Source of the DNA: Petrosia ficiformis
Taxonomy: Eukaryota > Porifera > Demospongiae > Haplosclerida > Petrosiidae
Length of the DNA stretch: 64,000 nucleotides
Assembly: GCA_947044365.1 (NCBI GenBank)
Contig: OX345636.1
Location: forward strand, 58,655,537 to 58,719,536
Direction: 5' to 3'
The translations under genes were made by a program, and so were the position numbers. The notes under the pieces are model-generated. The model saw only the letters and a list, made by a program, of their open reading frames with translations. It was not told the origin of the DNA and did no database searches. This document shows positions 32,182 to 44,400 of the stretch, in pieces (positions within the stretch are counted from its first letter, which is position 1; each line of letters opens with the position of its first letter).

Positions 32182-32805
32182 TTAATGCAGCACCATCCTT
32201 CCAGAACGACTAGACCCCTCCGGATCCACAATATTATTCCTCCAGAAATTCTGCATACATTCTAATTTACCATACATTTTATTTTCTATATGATGGCATT
32301 CTCTTTTATAGCTCTCTGCTAAATCTCTGTAATTTCGTGCTTCCTCTATAGCTTTGTCTTTTTCACAAGTAACAGCTTTAATATAAGAATGTATAGAGTT
32401 AACCTCTCGAATGGTGAATTTGCTTGACACTGTGTAATGTTTGTTGGTACGACACCCTCAAAAGATGAAGTAATTGCAGGTAAAATTAAGGAGGGAGATT
32501 CCAAGCTTTCCATTTGTAGGTGATGATATGATTTCTCAAGTTCTGTAGTAAGTTGCCTACTAATATGATTACATATCTGCTTTTGCTTTTGATGCTCTAG
32601 TGCAAGCCTTTTCTTCTTTTCTTGCTTCATAATACATCTGTCCCTATCTTCCTTAATCTCTTTTTCAAGTTCTTCTTTTTGTTTCTTCCACTTGAGTGAT
32701 AATCTTTCTTCAATGGTTTTTTTGTAAATGCCTATTCTCCTTTTTCTTTAATCTATGTTTCAATCTTCTTTCTTTAATAGCCATTCTTGATCTCTTCTCC
32801 TGCAT
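32182..32805 (-). pseudogene. Coiled-coil 'FWRN' gene copy, minus strand, with frame breaks
   Basis: Reads MQEKRSRMAIKERRLKHRLK from 32805, then after a shift near 32735 GIYKKTIEERLSLKWKKQKE and a long Lys/Glu-rich coiled coil (KQEKKKRLALEHQKQKQICN). After a second shift near 32415 it reads SKFTIREVNSIHSYIKAVTC, NYRDLAESYKRECHHIENKM, MQNFWRNNI and SSRSGRM, ending at 32182. It is homologous to the plus-strand copy at 30562-31290 along its length, and the two are convergent. The FWRN...(S/R)R(S/A)G(R/K) ending is shared. Function unknown. Confidence 0.6.
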
Positions 32806-33240
32806 CGTGATAAGAATATTGGAAATGAATAACATAACAATTAAAGTTTAGACATGTATGTACATGTATATTCATCCCATCTCATTTTCCACATTTTAAA
32901 ACAATTCGAATGAACATTATATTACCTACAGATTCTATGGGATGACATCATTTAAGTAGGAATAATTTTAGTTAGCACATCAGTTTTATTAAAATCCAAA
33001 ATTGATTTTAATTAAAATAAATTCAAAATGAATTTTGTTATATCTGACCTTAACTCCAGGTCCACGTGTAATGTGACATATTTTTACACTATTTTAAGTG
33101 ACCATGAAGGTGCATGTTGGGAGTACAAAATCTTTTCCAAACAACTCAACAAATTTTTTTACAAAAGTCCATGAAAAACAAATCAGCTTCATTGATCTCT
33201 TGATCAGTAATGCTTCTTCTACATAGAAGATAGCATGCTT

Positions 33241-33480
33241 TTACATACAAATGCCATAAGTTATAATGTTGCCATGGTAATGTTTCTTTGAGGGGACACA
33301 AGTATCCAGCAAGGAAAAAGCAGCAGGTTCATCAACTCCATCTTGATATTGATACACCCTTTCTTGACACCATACTCTTAAATTTTCATTATAGTAGCTC
33401 CATCTGTGCTGATAGTATAATGTCTTGCTGACATAATCCCCACAGTGTTCACAATACCCTCGTTTCTTGAATGCTTTATC
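33241..33480 (-). CDS. Cys/His finger ORF, minus strand (C-terminal part of a 144-codon frame)
   Basis: The frame is open from 33675, but its first 65 residues are hydrophobic and unlike the rest. The convincing part reads FKKRGYCEHCGDYVSKTLYY then QHRWSYYNENLRVW, ending at 33241. It shares the CxxC, T(L/F)YY-x-H, YY and W pattern with the plus-strand ORF at 27887. It is upstream of and on the same strand as the coiled-coil copy at 32182-32805. The same finger-then-coiled-coil order occurs on the plus strand, so the two may once have been one gene. Confidence 0.4.
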   Translation of the reverse strand, partial: DKAFKKRGYCEHCGDYVSKTLYYQHRWSYYNENLRVWCQERVYQYQDGVDEPAAFSLLDTCVPSKKHYHGNIITYGICM

Positions 33481-33499
33481 TCTATTCAATATTCCAATG

Positions 33500-33780
33500 T
33501 CAATATTTTGTACACACCCACAAATCTGGGCGGAGCCGAGAAAGATTATTGGCGGGATTATTATACAAATTAAATAAATGGCAGGAATACCCACAAGACA
33601 CTTTTTCTCAAATAGCGTGACTCCAACACGTCCAAGTCCGGTATTACAAGTAACCAGAAGACAAGGAATCACCAATTCAAACTCTAATGCCCCAGCTGTT
33701 GCTAGCCTTAACGGACTATCACAGTATTCTCCGTGAGAAGGATTACTAATGCATATGGTGATTTAAATTTTTTTTTAGGA
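33500..33780. promoter_or_regulatory. Possible divergent promoter region
   Basis: Between the minus-strand finger ORF and the plus-strand paralog 2 lies 'tgggcggagccgagaaagat' followed by 'tattggcgggattatt', an inverted CCAAT box fused to an E2F-like GGCGGGA. The motifs are short, so this is only suggestive. Confidence 0.25.
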
Positions 33781-35640
33781 ACAAGTTAAATCTTGCTACT
33801 CTGTACTGGACAATGAATTTGATTTCGATGAAAGGTACAAGTGCAATAACAATACTGATACTAAGTGTATATTTTGAATGTAATTAAAACTATATCCCAA
33901 TATGTTCAGATAGACTTAGCCTGTGACTGTAATAAATATAATTAACTTGGCAAGTAAAATATTCTGTGTTTTTGGGTTAATACATTCTCTTAATTGCTTC
34001 TATTCAATAGGGCTGACCATGTAAATAACAAAAGGATATTTGACGAAATAAAGAAGGAAATGAAAGAGTTCAGTTATATTGCTCATGATCTTCATCGTAA
34101 GTTCTATAATTTCCTAGACAAAGTATTAAATACAATTATAGGTGCAATTCATCGCCACTTTGAAACACAAAAGCGCTCCTACAGAGAGTTATCAGCAGCT
34201 GGACCACAATTAGATATAGTTAAGAAAAGGAAGAAGGACAGGAGAGGATGTGCCCGCCATCGCCGAGTAAGGATAATCATAACTAGATCAATGACTTCTA
34301 ATGTGCTTTCTATCTCTTTTAACAATAGCTCTTTGATCGGAAAGGAAGTTATGTCAAGTCCTCTGAACAACCAGTTTGGAAGAAAGTTACTGTCGATCTT
34401 ATGACTGATGAGAGCGATCATGAAGATGAAAATGTTATTGTTATGCATTCACTGCCATGGCATTCACAAAGTGAGCAGACTATAATCACTTCTTTTTCAC
34501 AGTATCTTTCTCTAATTTGTCAGTATATACACTGTGAAATGTCTTTCTGTCACTGTGTTGTTGTTCATGTTATGCTTTGTGGATATCTTACTCAGGTATC
34601 TGTCAGTGTAATGTGAATAATATTTGTCATATTTAGTTGTCGTTGTTCACGTTATGCTTTGTGGATATCTCACTCAGGTATCTGTCAGTGTAATGTGAAT
34701 TATTTTTGTCATATTTAGTTGTCGATGTTCATGTTATGCTTTGTGGATATCTCACTCAGGTATCTGTCAGTGTAATGTGAATTATTTTTGTCATATTTAG
34801 TTGTCGTTGTTCACGTTATGCTTTGTGGATATCTCACTCAGGTATCTGTCAGTGTAATGTGAATTATTTTTGTCATATTTAGTTGTCGTTGGTCATGTTA
34901 TGCTTTGTGGATATCTTGCTCATCTATCTGTCAGTGTAATATGAAATTGTGAATTACTTTCTACCATAGTTGTCATTGTGTTACATATGTTACTCATGTA
35001 TCTGTCAGTATGTTGTACGTATATATCGTACTCACTTTAATGTGAATTACCTTCTTGTTTCACCATAATTATATATACCCATGTACTGTCCATGTGGATT
35101 CTTTGTCTATATGGGCCGCAGTAAAACTATTTCATGCATAATTATTTTTATGTGCTGCACATTTTCCATTTACCTTTTGTAATTTTTGTTTTCTCTACAA
35201 TGATATCTTATATACTATAATAATAGATATCTAAATGTACATATAGCTGTAGTTATTAATTAATTATTATGAAATCCTGGCTTTAGGATACCATAATTAT
35301 GATTCATCATTTTAATTTATTTTCCTATTTTTCATTCCTTGGTTAGGTTTAAATTCATTTTTCCATAAGTTGGATGTTCGTCATGAAAAAAAAGAGGAAG
35401 TCCAAGAGGGTAGAAGCAAAAAATTCGAAGTGCAGGAACACCTTCAAAGCAACCACCGCCAACTGATTGCCCCACTGCCTTCATTTCTGTGGATGAAGAT
35501 CCAACTGTACCTACAACAGGTACAGACATTCGAGTACTCTCTCAAGAATCCAGCAGTACTAGTACTAGTACTAGCTATAGTACTGATGATATCGATGAAC
35601 TTATTACAACTCAGATTCTTTTTCAGAGTAAAACAATAAT
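33779..35640 (+). CDS. Spliced gene with 'LPWHS-LN' C-terminal motif, paralog 2
   Basis: Exons 33779-33834, 34011-34096, 34142-34266, 34329-34470 and one starting 35347 join in phase. They read EQVKSCYSVLDNEFDFDER, ADHVNNKRIFDEIKKEMKEF, RAIHRHFETQKRSYREL, LFDRKGSYVKSSEQPVWKKV and LMTDESDHEDENVIVMHSLP, then WHSQ-SLNSFFHKLDVRHEKK. Introns of 45 and 62 bases are unusually short. It aligns exon by exon with paralog 1 (28458-30195). After A8 at 35386-35393 the frame runs on to a stop at 35637-35639. The stretch matching paralog 1 (PPPTDCPTAFISVDEDPTVP) is in another frame, so this copy too seems shifted. The first exon was not found. Confidence 0.55.
34560..34965. repeat. 82-base minisatellite in an intron of paralog 2
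   Basis: Five copies of 'tatgctttgtggatatctca' plus 'ctcaggtatctgtcagtgta' plus 'atgtgaattatttttgtcat'. Anchor positions are 34571, 34653, 34735, 34817 and 34899, exactly 82 apart. Each unit has both 'aggtatct' (donor-like) and 'catatttag' (acceptor-like). Confidence 0.93.
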
Positions 35641-36144
35641 TTATTTAGTTTCTTTGGCTTTTATTATTCTTTCTTTTGCATAATATTAATTTTTATGATT
35701 CAAATTTAATTCCACATTAATTAATAATAATAATTATTAATATTATATAGAATTCAAAAGATAGTATACCTATATGCATACCAAATGAATGTTGTGAAAA
35801 TGCAGAGAGTATTCACTAATATGTGTACTGATTATGCAGTAACTGCATAACAGTAGTATCCTGAAAGTGTCCACATGCAGACTTATGCTGAGTCTGGATT
35901 TGCTTAGTAGCCAATCCTGCATACTCACTTGATTCCAATGATATGCTGATTAGTATTGCTGAATATGCAAGTCTGCATTCACATATGTTTCATGTGGTGT
36001 GATTTGATTCATGAAGACTCCTTGTCAGATACAGATGACAGTGACTATTATAATGAGTAACAGTACTATCTTGCTTTCAGACTTTCAGTAATAATTATTA
36101 TCCATTATCTCTTCTATTTATTAAAGAAAAAGTAATTATTATTA

Positions 36145-36585
36145 TGGCCCGTAGGGCCATCCCTATAATTGCTTTCCACGAGGTTAAATGTATATATTAT
36201 ATTATATATATATAATTATATATATTCTTGTGTCACTTGCGCGACTATGCGTTGTATACGTAGTTAAGGAAGTTGCGTCATTCCCGGGGGGCTCGGTCAA
36301 TTAATGGGCGTGGCGCGTAAAAGAACGCGCGCTCCAACTCACACGACCAGCAGGAAGAAAGCTGCCTGTAGCTAAGTAGCTTACGTAGAAACTGGAACTA
36401 GTAGCTAGCTATTCTGCCTGAAATATATTCCTAAAGTTCTACAAGGTCCTTTGAAAGGTCAGGAGAGTAGATAATCAAAATAATAACTATAATAAGCTGA
36501 TGTGTTTTAGGCATGATAAAGTCAGCCATGATTACTGAATGTTGGACACCACAAAGCAGTCATAGGGATACTTTTGTCTTCACTT
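36145..36585. repeat. Dispersed 'GGCCCGTAGGGCCATCCC' repeat, copy 2 (unsplit)
   Basis: Begins 'atggcccgtagggccatccc', which holds the palindrome GGCCC-GTA-GGGCC. It continues with 'tacgtagttaaggaagttgc', 'cctaaagttctacaaggtcc' and 'gttggacaccacaaagcagt'. It is the best full copy for defining the family. Confidence 0.75.
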
Positions 36586-36689
36586 AAATTTGTAAAGCAA
36601 TCATAGGGATGTTTTTTTTTCTCTATATACACTTGTTATTATTATTATGATTATTAACTACTAATAAGGATTAAGGTGGTACTAGGGAG

Positions 36690-36925
36690 TGGGCGGATGC
36701 GACTCCAATCAGTTTCAAAATAGAATATTATATAATATGACTCTAACCTGGTGTAATGGCAACCTTCATATCTTCTAATCACCTTTATAGGGTCCTGGAA
36801 GTGATAAAACATATATAAAATGTCCATTTTTGTAATCGCAATAAGTACAAAACGGAGAAAGCCACGCCCACCAATCATGGCATGCACCAAGTACAATGCA
36901 TTTAGAGAAAACAAATAGAGCCGTT
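36690..36925. repeat. Dispersed repeat copy, intergenic
   Basis: Relative of 25985-26200 in the same orientation, sharing 'accttcatatcttctaatca' and 'catgcaccaagtacaatgca'. Confidence 0.55.
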
Positions 36926-37693
36926 TTCTGGAAATTCATTTTACTTTTATAGTTACAAGAGGCTGAAGAAAGCTGAATTCTGTAGCTTTTCACTGAAACC
37001 ATAAAATCTACCTTTCTAGGCACTATCAAACTTTGATCTTTCTCAGAGAGCAACTACAGTTACCCGCCATTGTTACCCACCCACCGCCCCTTCAACCACC
37101 CGTGGGGCGTGTTTAGGTTTGTTTCTGAAAATAAACTATCAGTGAAAACATTTAGGCCCAATAATTATACCCCCGGGTGGGTGTGGCTTCCAAAAAATAC
37201 AGAATGGAACTAGATTGTATGCAGCAAGAAGCTTGCAAGACTAGAAACTGATTGGAGTAGCATCCGCCCACGGAAAAGACTACAACCTTAATAGGGAGTT
37301 GAAACGGGGTGTGAAACGGATAATTCTATGGACTTTTCACGGCAAACCGTTCTCCAGAGTGGTCCCACGACGGAATGTAACGATTACCGTCTTCTCTGCA
37401 AACGGAAAGATCGTTTTTGATCCATTAACGGTGTAAATACGGATAGAATTTCCACCCGTGTCAGGTGTCCAACCTTTGATGTTACTTTAAAGGATGTTTT
37501 AGTGTATGCCTATAATAGTACACGGGTAGTTGGGTGTATGCTATGAAGATACAAAAGAAAACCGAGAGGTATTCGAACCAGACACTGCAAACCAGACATG
37601 TACATTCATATACAAACCGACATTTTCATCGTTACGCGTCTGAGTAGTCATATATGCTGTAAAGTTGCGTTTGAACATTGCGGGTTGCGTGTA

Positions 37694-37732
37694 CCAGGAG
37701 CTTCTACATGAGCGGCGCTCATAAGCTCCTGG
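37694..37732. other. Strong GC-rich hairpin
   Basis: CCAGGAGCTT pairs with AAGCTCCTGG and, inside, ATGAGC pairs with GCTCAT around a GGC loop, leaving a 4-base bulge (CTAC) on one side. Sixteen base pairs in 39 bases is unusual here. It lies in a CpG-rich stretch. It could be an RNA hairpin or a protein-binding palindrome; no gene is attached to it. Confidence 0.5.
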
Positions 37733-38481
37733 AACGCAGCTGAAATCGACTGATACAGAGCCCGCATAACCCAAAATACGACAAACTACAAACCAATGAC
37801 ATTCCAGGTCCGCTAACAACACTCCATACTACCAATGTTTTGTGTGCATATATCTACAGCATCCAGGTCAGCGTACTAGTGCTAGACAGCACTGATATTT
37901 TTTCTGTATGCCAATGATTTTATTGTTAACCCTTAGAGGACTGAGCTTGCTTTTCAAAATGCTTCCCACTGGCGTCTCTGCTGCATATATTTTGGCCACT
38001 GTTCACTTTTTCTACCCCAACCTTGGCTCCTTTTCCGACATGGAGTACTACTTCTACCAATTTCGTTACCGGGACTTGAAAGTAGGAAACTTAATTAATG
38101 TGGTCATTAATCCTGAGTACCGATGTCACATATATATATATGACATTTGACCCTTACGCAGTTCAGAGCATGATTGGGTTAAAGGGCCAACCTTTGAACT
38201 AACTAGAAACTTGAAGCACATTAATTGGTGCACTTCCTGAATTATCAAATTTCCATACATACCTAATGTTTCACAGGCTAAGTTATCACTGAAATTGGTT
38301 CTGGGATGCTGGCCTTTGCAATTCCCTGTAATCAATTGTGGATGGAGTTCCGACCCTCCATCTCAACTGTCTTAAACCTTTGCAACTCCATTATGGTAAT
38401 AAATCTAGAATTGCTAATTATTATCCACACAAACAAAATTATAAATCAAATTATAAAAAAAAACAATAATTACTATAATTT

Positions 38482-41400
38482 TTATATTTCTTGAGATTCT
38501 TTTTGTTTATTGTGTGGATGTGTTTGTGACAATAATTGTAAAATATAAGGAGTTAGTTCATTCACCTGTAAAAGAAATAGGAAAAGAAATGTATTACATT
38601 ATAAAAATTATTATGTCTATGGAATTATAATACTAATTCCATTTTTATATAATATGACAAGGTTCAAAATGGTGATGATCGATATTTATTAATATTGGCT
38701 TTTGGGTATATTGATACACTGGATTGGGCAGTTTAGTAAACTTGGTTTCACACAAACAGACAGACAGAACACCAGATTACAGTAACCCTTCGATCCACCT
38801 ATATACGTGGGCAAGAGTTAACAATTTTTATAGAGGAAAGATTATCACTATGATTGCTTTGTTGTTATTATGTCAGCTATTACATCAAGCTGCTGTTTAT
38901 TGTACTAGCTCAAATTCATGTTGTCTTATGAAATGCCCCACTCATAAATTGATGATTTCAACCATTGTTTAGCCTAGCCTTGTGCCATACTTAGTCCGTA
39001 TTGTCACTTTATAAGTACATAAAATTTATACATGATAACACTCACTGATAATCTTCTTTCCGGTACATATACATCATCTTCTGTGAGAGGAAGAAACGAT
39101 AATAGATGTTCATAATGTAACATGATGTATATACCTTCTTGAGTCTTCATAGTTTTCAACACACTAACAAAATCCAATACACTATAATATAAAAGACATT
39201 CTTTAAAGAAGTACATTATGATACACAATTATTATGAACAAAATAATTATGTGATAATTACATGTACATACACATTGTGTTTCTTCATGTTCAAATGAAG
39301 ACAATAAGTGAGTTACAAGTAATAGTTATAACATACCTCCAAGTGCCACATGGAATAAATTGTCACTGTGATAACATCAGGCCTGAGGGTGTGGTGTCAT
39401 TGCAGAGACAATATATTTCATGTGTGCATGAGGAGGTATGTTATAACTGTTTCATAGCATGGAAATGAAGCATTGAAGTATCCTTGTTGTGTGGAATATT
39501 CCTTTCCAGTACTTTTGGACTGGTTTGTGAATTGCTCCTTGTATTGGAAAGAAAAGGCAAGTGTTTAAACTAGGGTTGGGATACATTTTGTTATTACATT
39601 GTATTGCCTGAAAGTGACTTGCAATTATTGTAAATACTCATTGATACTATCTATGATAGGAAAAATAGGTTCATTTTTTAAAAGATGACAATTCCGATCC
39701 ATGTTTAGAAGGGCATACAGCTTAAGATTAGGTGCAATAGTATTTTTGAATTCCATAATTATTATTATAATATCTATAATTTAACACAATATTTTGCCAT
39801 TGTAATAACATTGCTAGACCAAAATCATGTGATATGATTATTACAATGTATGTGATATATTAAAACTATTACCCAACCCTACATGTAGCTGACAATTGTA
39901 GAATGCTATCTTGATGCAGTCAGTGCCAACATTTCTCATAATGGCACTGCAGTCATGCAATGGCAACATGTGAGATGAGGCACTGTGGTTATACCACATG
40001 CTATATGTTAGCATTGCTGGCCTTTTGATATTCAGCACTACATGCTACATATCAAGTATTTGGAATGAATGAATAGTCATTACGTTCCTTAAATAAATTA
40101 TTTATGGAATTAAGTTCATACTTGAAGGTATCTGGTAATAGTTCCCAAATTTGATGTAGATGAGTTTGAAGAACATCTCCTTTTGAAAAATGAATCAGAG
40201 CTCGATGGAATAAAGCACATTGAAGAGGAGGAGATATCTGATAAAGATAAGAATATTAATCAAACATGTACATGTACATGAGAGCTTGTGGATGAGATCA
40301 AATAATTATATTCACCCTCACATAAAGCAATGTTGGGTGGCTGTTTTGAGCCATACATTTAACAAGATATAATATTATGGATAAAAAAGTATCACAATCA
40401 TTGCTTTGTGTTGTCGAACATTCAGTAATCATGAGTGATTTTTTCATACCCGAAGTACAACAGCCTATTATTTTGATTATCTACTCTTCTTACTTTTTAG
40501 ATGTTCTTGTAGAACTTTAGGAATATATTGCATCTAGAACAACTATTAGTTCCAGTTTCTATGTAAAGCTACAAGCAGCTTTCTTTCTGAAGGTCTGTAG
40601 AGCTCAAGTGCGCATGCCATATTATGCACCTCGCCCATTAATTAACAGAGTCACAACTTCCCTACATATACATTGCATAGTCATGTATGTGTCACACACA
40701 TAAATATTCATTAAACCCCATGGAAAGCAATTATAGGGATGGCCCTGTAGCCCATAAAAACAAATTAGGAATACCTGAGAGAAGACTTGTTTCATCACAT
40801 GAATAGCGTCAACCCACAACTCATTATCCAATAGGATAGTCAATGCTTGTAGTGCAACATTAGGATAATCACTATGTGTATGGAATATAATTATAAATGT
40901 ATAATATAAATGAATGTACATGTACATTCAACATTAGGATAATCACTATGTGTATGGAATATAATTATAAATGTATAATATACATGAATGTACATGTACA
41001 TTCAACATTAGGATAATCACTATGTGTATGGAATATAATTATAAATGTATAATATACATGAATGTACATGTACATTCAACATTAGGATAATCACTATGTG
41101 TATGGAATATAATTATAATGTATAATATACATGAATGTACATGTACATTCAACATTAGGATAATCACTATGTGTATGGAATATAATTATAAATGTATAAT
41201 ATACATGAATGTACATGTACATTCAACATTAGGATAATCACTGTGTGTATGGAATATAATTATAAATGTATAATATACATGAATGTACATGTACATTCAA
41301 CATTAGGATAATCACTATGTGTATGGAATATAATTATAAATGTATAATATACATGTATGTACATGTACATTCAACATTAGGATAATCACTGTGTGTATGG

Positions 41401-44400
41401 AATATAATTATAAATGTATAATATACATGAATGTACATGTACATTCAACATTAGGATAATCACTGTGTGTATAGAATATAATTATAAATGTATAATATAC
41501 ATGAATGTACATGTTTTAGCCAATGAGAGTATGCACATACATGTACATGTAGATATAATATATGTACATGTACATGTGAATTTCAACAATAGCTTCTGAT
41601 GCCAACTAATGATAATTATTATTTCAAACGAAAAGAGGCTATACTTCAGTCTAATTCAACATTTTCATGGTGGTGGTGGTAGATACATTTTTGAGAGTTA
41701 AAACCCAATATGGCAACAGTTACTACTGTAAAGTACTGTTACTGTTATAATAGTACCACTAATACAGTGAATTCATAAAAATGTATAGTACATGTATAGT
41801 ACATGCACAATGTACATGTACATATACATGTAGTGTAATACCGTATACATGTACGTGGAAATATTAACAGTAGTAAATATTGACAGTTTGCTGTTCCCAG
41901 AGTATTAAAGTTTGACAATTAACTAACCCTGTTGATACCTATAAACGTCAAGATCAATTAACGTGTAACTCCTACAGAAGACGTCATGTATATCAACAGT
42001 TAAATTTTTGAAGTCCTTTGATATATTTTTCAATTATACAGGAGAGTACATGTATTTAAATTTACTTTAAGCTATTTCAAAAAATGAAGCTATATGAGTA
42101 ACCAATCCAAATTGTAAGAGATCGAATTGACAAAGATGCTAAGTGTGGGTGCTGGTACTGACCACGGCACTTTCAAACACTTGGCTTGCTTCTTTCCTTT
42201 GACTAACAAAGCATGATTTTGGTACCTACATGTACATGTATGACTTTCTTAGAAGGTCTTCTGTCTAAGTAAGTCTGTGTTTTGTAACATGTGGAAGTTA
42301 CGAAGCAAAGTAAAAGTGTGTGCACTGCCCTTTGGACTCATTTAGATCATGTGAACTATTGAATTTGATGGTTTGAATCCAAAACCGCTGAACTGCCAAA
42401 TAAAAAACACCATCAATATTTCCATGGTATGTAAATTCAAGCACATTGTGATAATTGTTTTATAGTACAATACTACACACAATGTACATGTACATCATGA
42501 ACCTTGATAACACCAGCTGACAATATGCTTTAATTTGATTGGTTGTTGAAGTGCTTGTAGGTGGTGATATACAGTTTATTGCTCGCTGATAGAAGTATCC
42601 CTTTAAAAAAATAAAGAAATAGATCTACATGTACATGTATCATGTGATCAGAGAATAATTGTGTCTACATGTACATGTATCATGTGATCTCCACAACTAT
42701 TGTTTACAAATGTTTAAGATTGTAATTTTGATCAGATTTTACTCATTATCTGTAGGGCAAAGATCATATGTATTAGGTTTCTATGTGGTCTTGTTCCTGA
42801 CTATAATCAAGGAAGATCACAAATTTCAGTGGCTTCCTGTACACAACAGTCAAATAGTGAGTGCATTACCACACGTACATGTACATGTATTGTGTTTGAT
42901 AGAAAATTACATCCTCCAAACAGTCGATTTTTATAAATATTGTCAAAAATAATTACATGCACATGTACATACCTTTCTGAGTCTCCTTGTGAAGGTGATA
43001 TCTACTCCATGTTGTAAATCTCTTACTAGATGTGCATAAGCCACAAAATGCAGTAACTCATTTGGTTCAGAATCATACAATAGATTACATGTTAACTCAA
43101 ATACTGGAACTCGAGCTGTTTGAATACTTGGCTATAATTTATGAAAGAGATAACTGAAATTTATCATTATTTATATACATGTAGATATTTTTTCCATTTC
43201 ATATACATGCAGTACACATGTACAAGCATTATAATGTGTACTGTACATGTGATAGTCATGTGCATTATACATTATATTAACATGTACTGTACATGTCATA
43301 GTTACTAGGGCTCAGGATAACACCAGATCAATCATTATCTCTCATCAGTTATCATGAGCACTGCATTACAATATATGTATGTATTGTAATTGGTATACAT
43401 GTACAGTATATGTCAATAAAATGTCACCATACAGTAACAGTAATTACCTTAGTTCTATTGTCAGTAATTGCTGTCTCACTACTGTGGTGTTGAATACCAA
43501 TTACTGTGAAAACTACTGTTGAACTATGTAGTGTGGAAATGACACTACTGAATAACTACTGTACTGTATGGTGACTTTTTATTGATATACATGTACATGT
43601 ATACTGCACATGTACATGTACATCTGTATAGTATATGTGTACATCATTACATGTACATGTATACCAGTGTTCTGACTGTTCTCCATAGTGGAAAAGGCAA
43701 AGGTACATGTAACAATTATTATTGGACCTATTTTATACTGATCGGAGGCATTGTCTCACACAAACTGTTAGATGTAACACAAATTATAATCAATTAGATT
43801 GGTGATTTGCCAGCCCTATGGAGATCACTGAGTATAGATATACATATACATGTAGGGTTTGTACTGTAAGTGAAAATTAATTTTGAAGACTGAGACAGAA
43901 TGTGTGTGTGTACATGTATACACATCACACTGTGCACTACCATACATTGTAGATGTACACGTACCTTCAGTACATGTATGTACATGTATGTATATATACA
44001 CACACATATACAGTATAAATTATAGATGTACATGTACCTTCAGTGTAGTTTGAGCTACTCTATCGGCTGCTTCAGTAGCTAACAGATTTTTCCAGTTTCA
44101 ATATTGATTACTCTGCAGAACTGAATATACAGTACATGTAAGTACATGTACACTAATATTATACATGTATGTACATGTACATGTACTTGTGAGTACATAT
44201 TATACGTGTATACATGTATGTACATGTACATGTGAGTACATATTATACGTGTATACATGTGTGTACGTGTACATGTAAGTACATGAACACTATTATACAT
44301 GTATATGTATAATTATGTACATGTACAGTGTAAGTACATTTACCTTCTACATACATGTATGTATGTACATGCACAACTAACTATGGCATGTATATACTGC

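Larger units (their letters stand above)
35700..38480. other. Intergenic region with dispersed repeats
   Basis: No gene is supported. It contains the GGCC repeat copy at 36145-36585, the dispersed repeat at 36690-36925, and a CpG-rich stretch at 37060-37880. Short open frames at 36654-37053 and 37541-37822 on the minus strand lack splice context or family features. Confidence 0.5.

Noticed and set aside
33481..33675. N-terminal hydrophobic part of the 144-codon minus-strand ORF as a membrane segment
   Set aside because: Composition and lack of similarity to the plus-strand finger copy suggest it is upstream non-coding sequence that happens to be open.
34560..34965. Regular repeats with 82-base period as a CRISPR-like array
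   Set aside because: The whole unit is repeated with no unique spacers, and the setting is an intron of a eukaryotic gene.
37560..37600. tRNA-like B box (GGTTCGAAT) on the minus strand
   Set aside because: No matching acceptor stem or A box at the proper distance; the motif alone is too short.
37541..37822. 93-codon minus-strand ORF in the CpG-rich stretch
   Set aside because: No family pattern, no splice partners found, and it spans the hairpin at 37694-37732.
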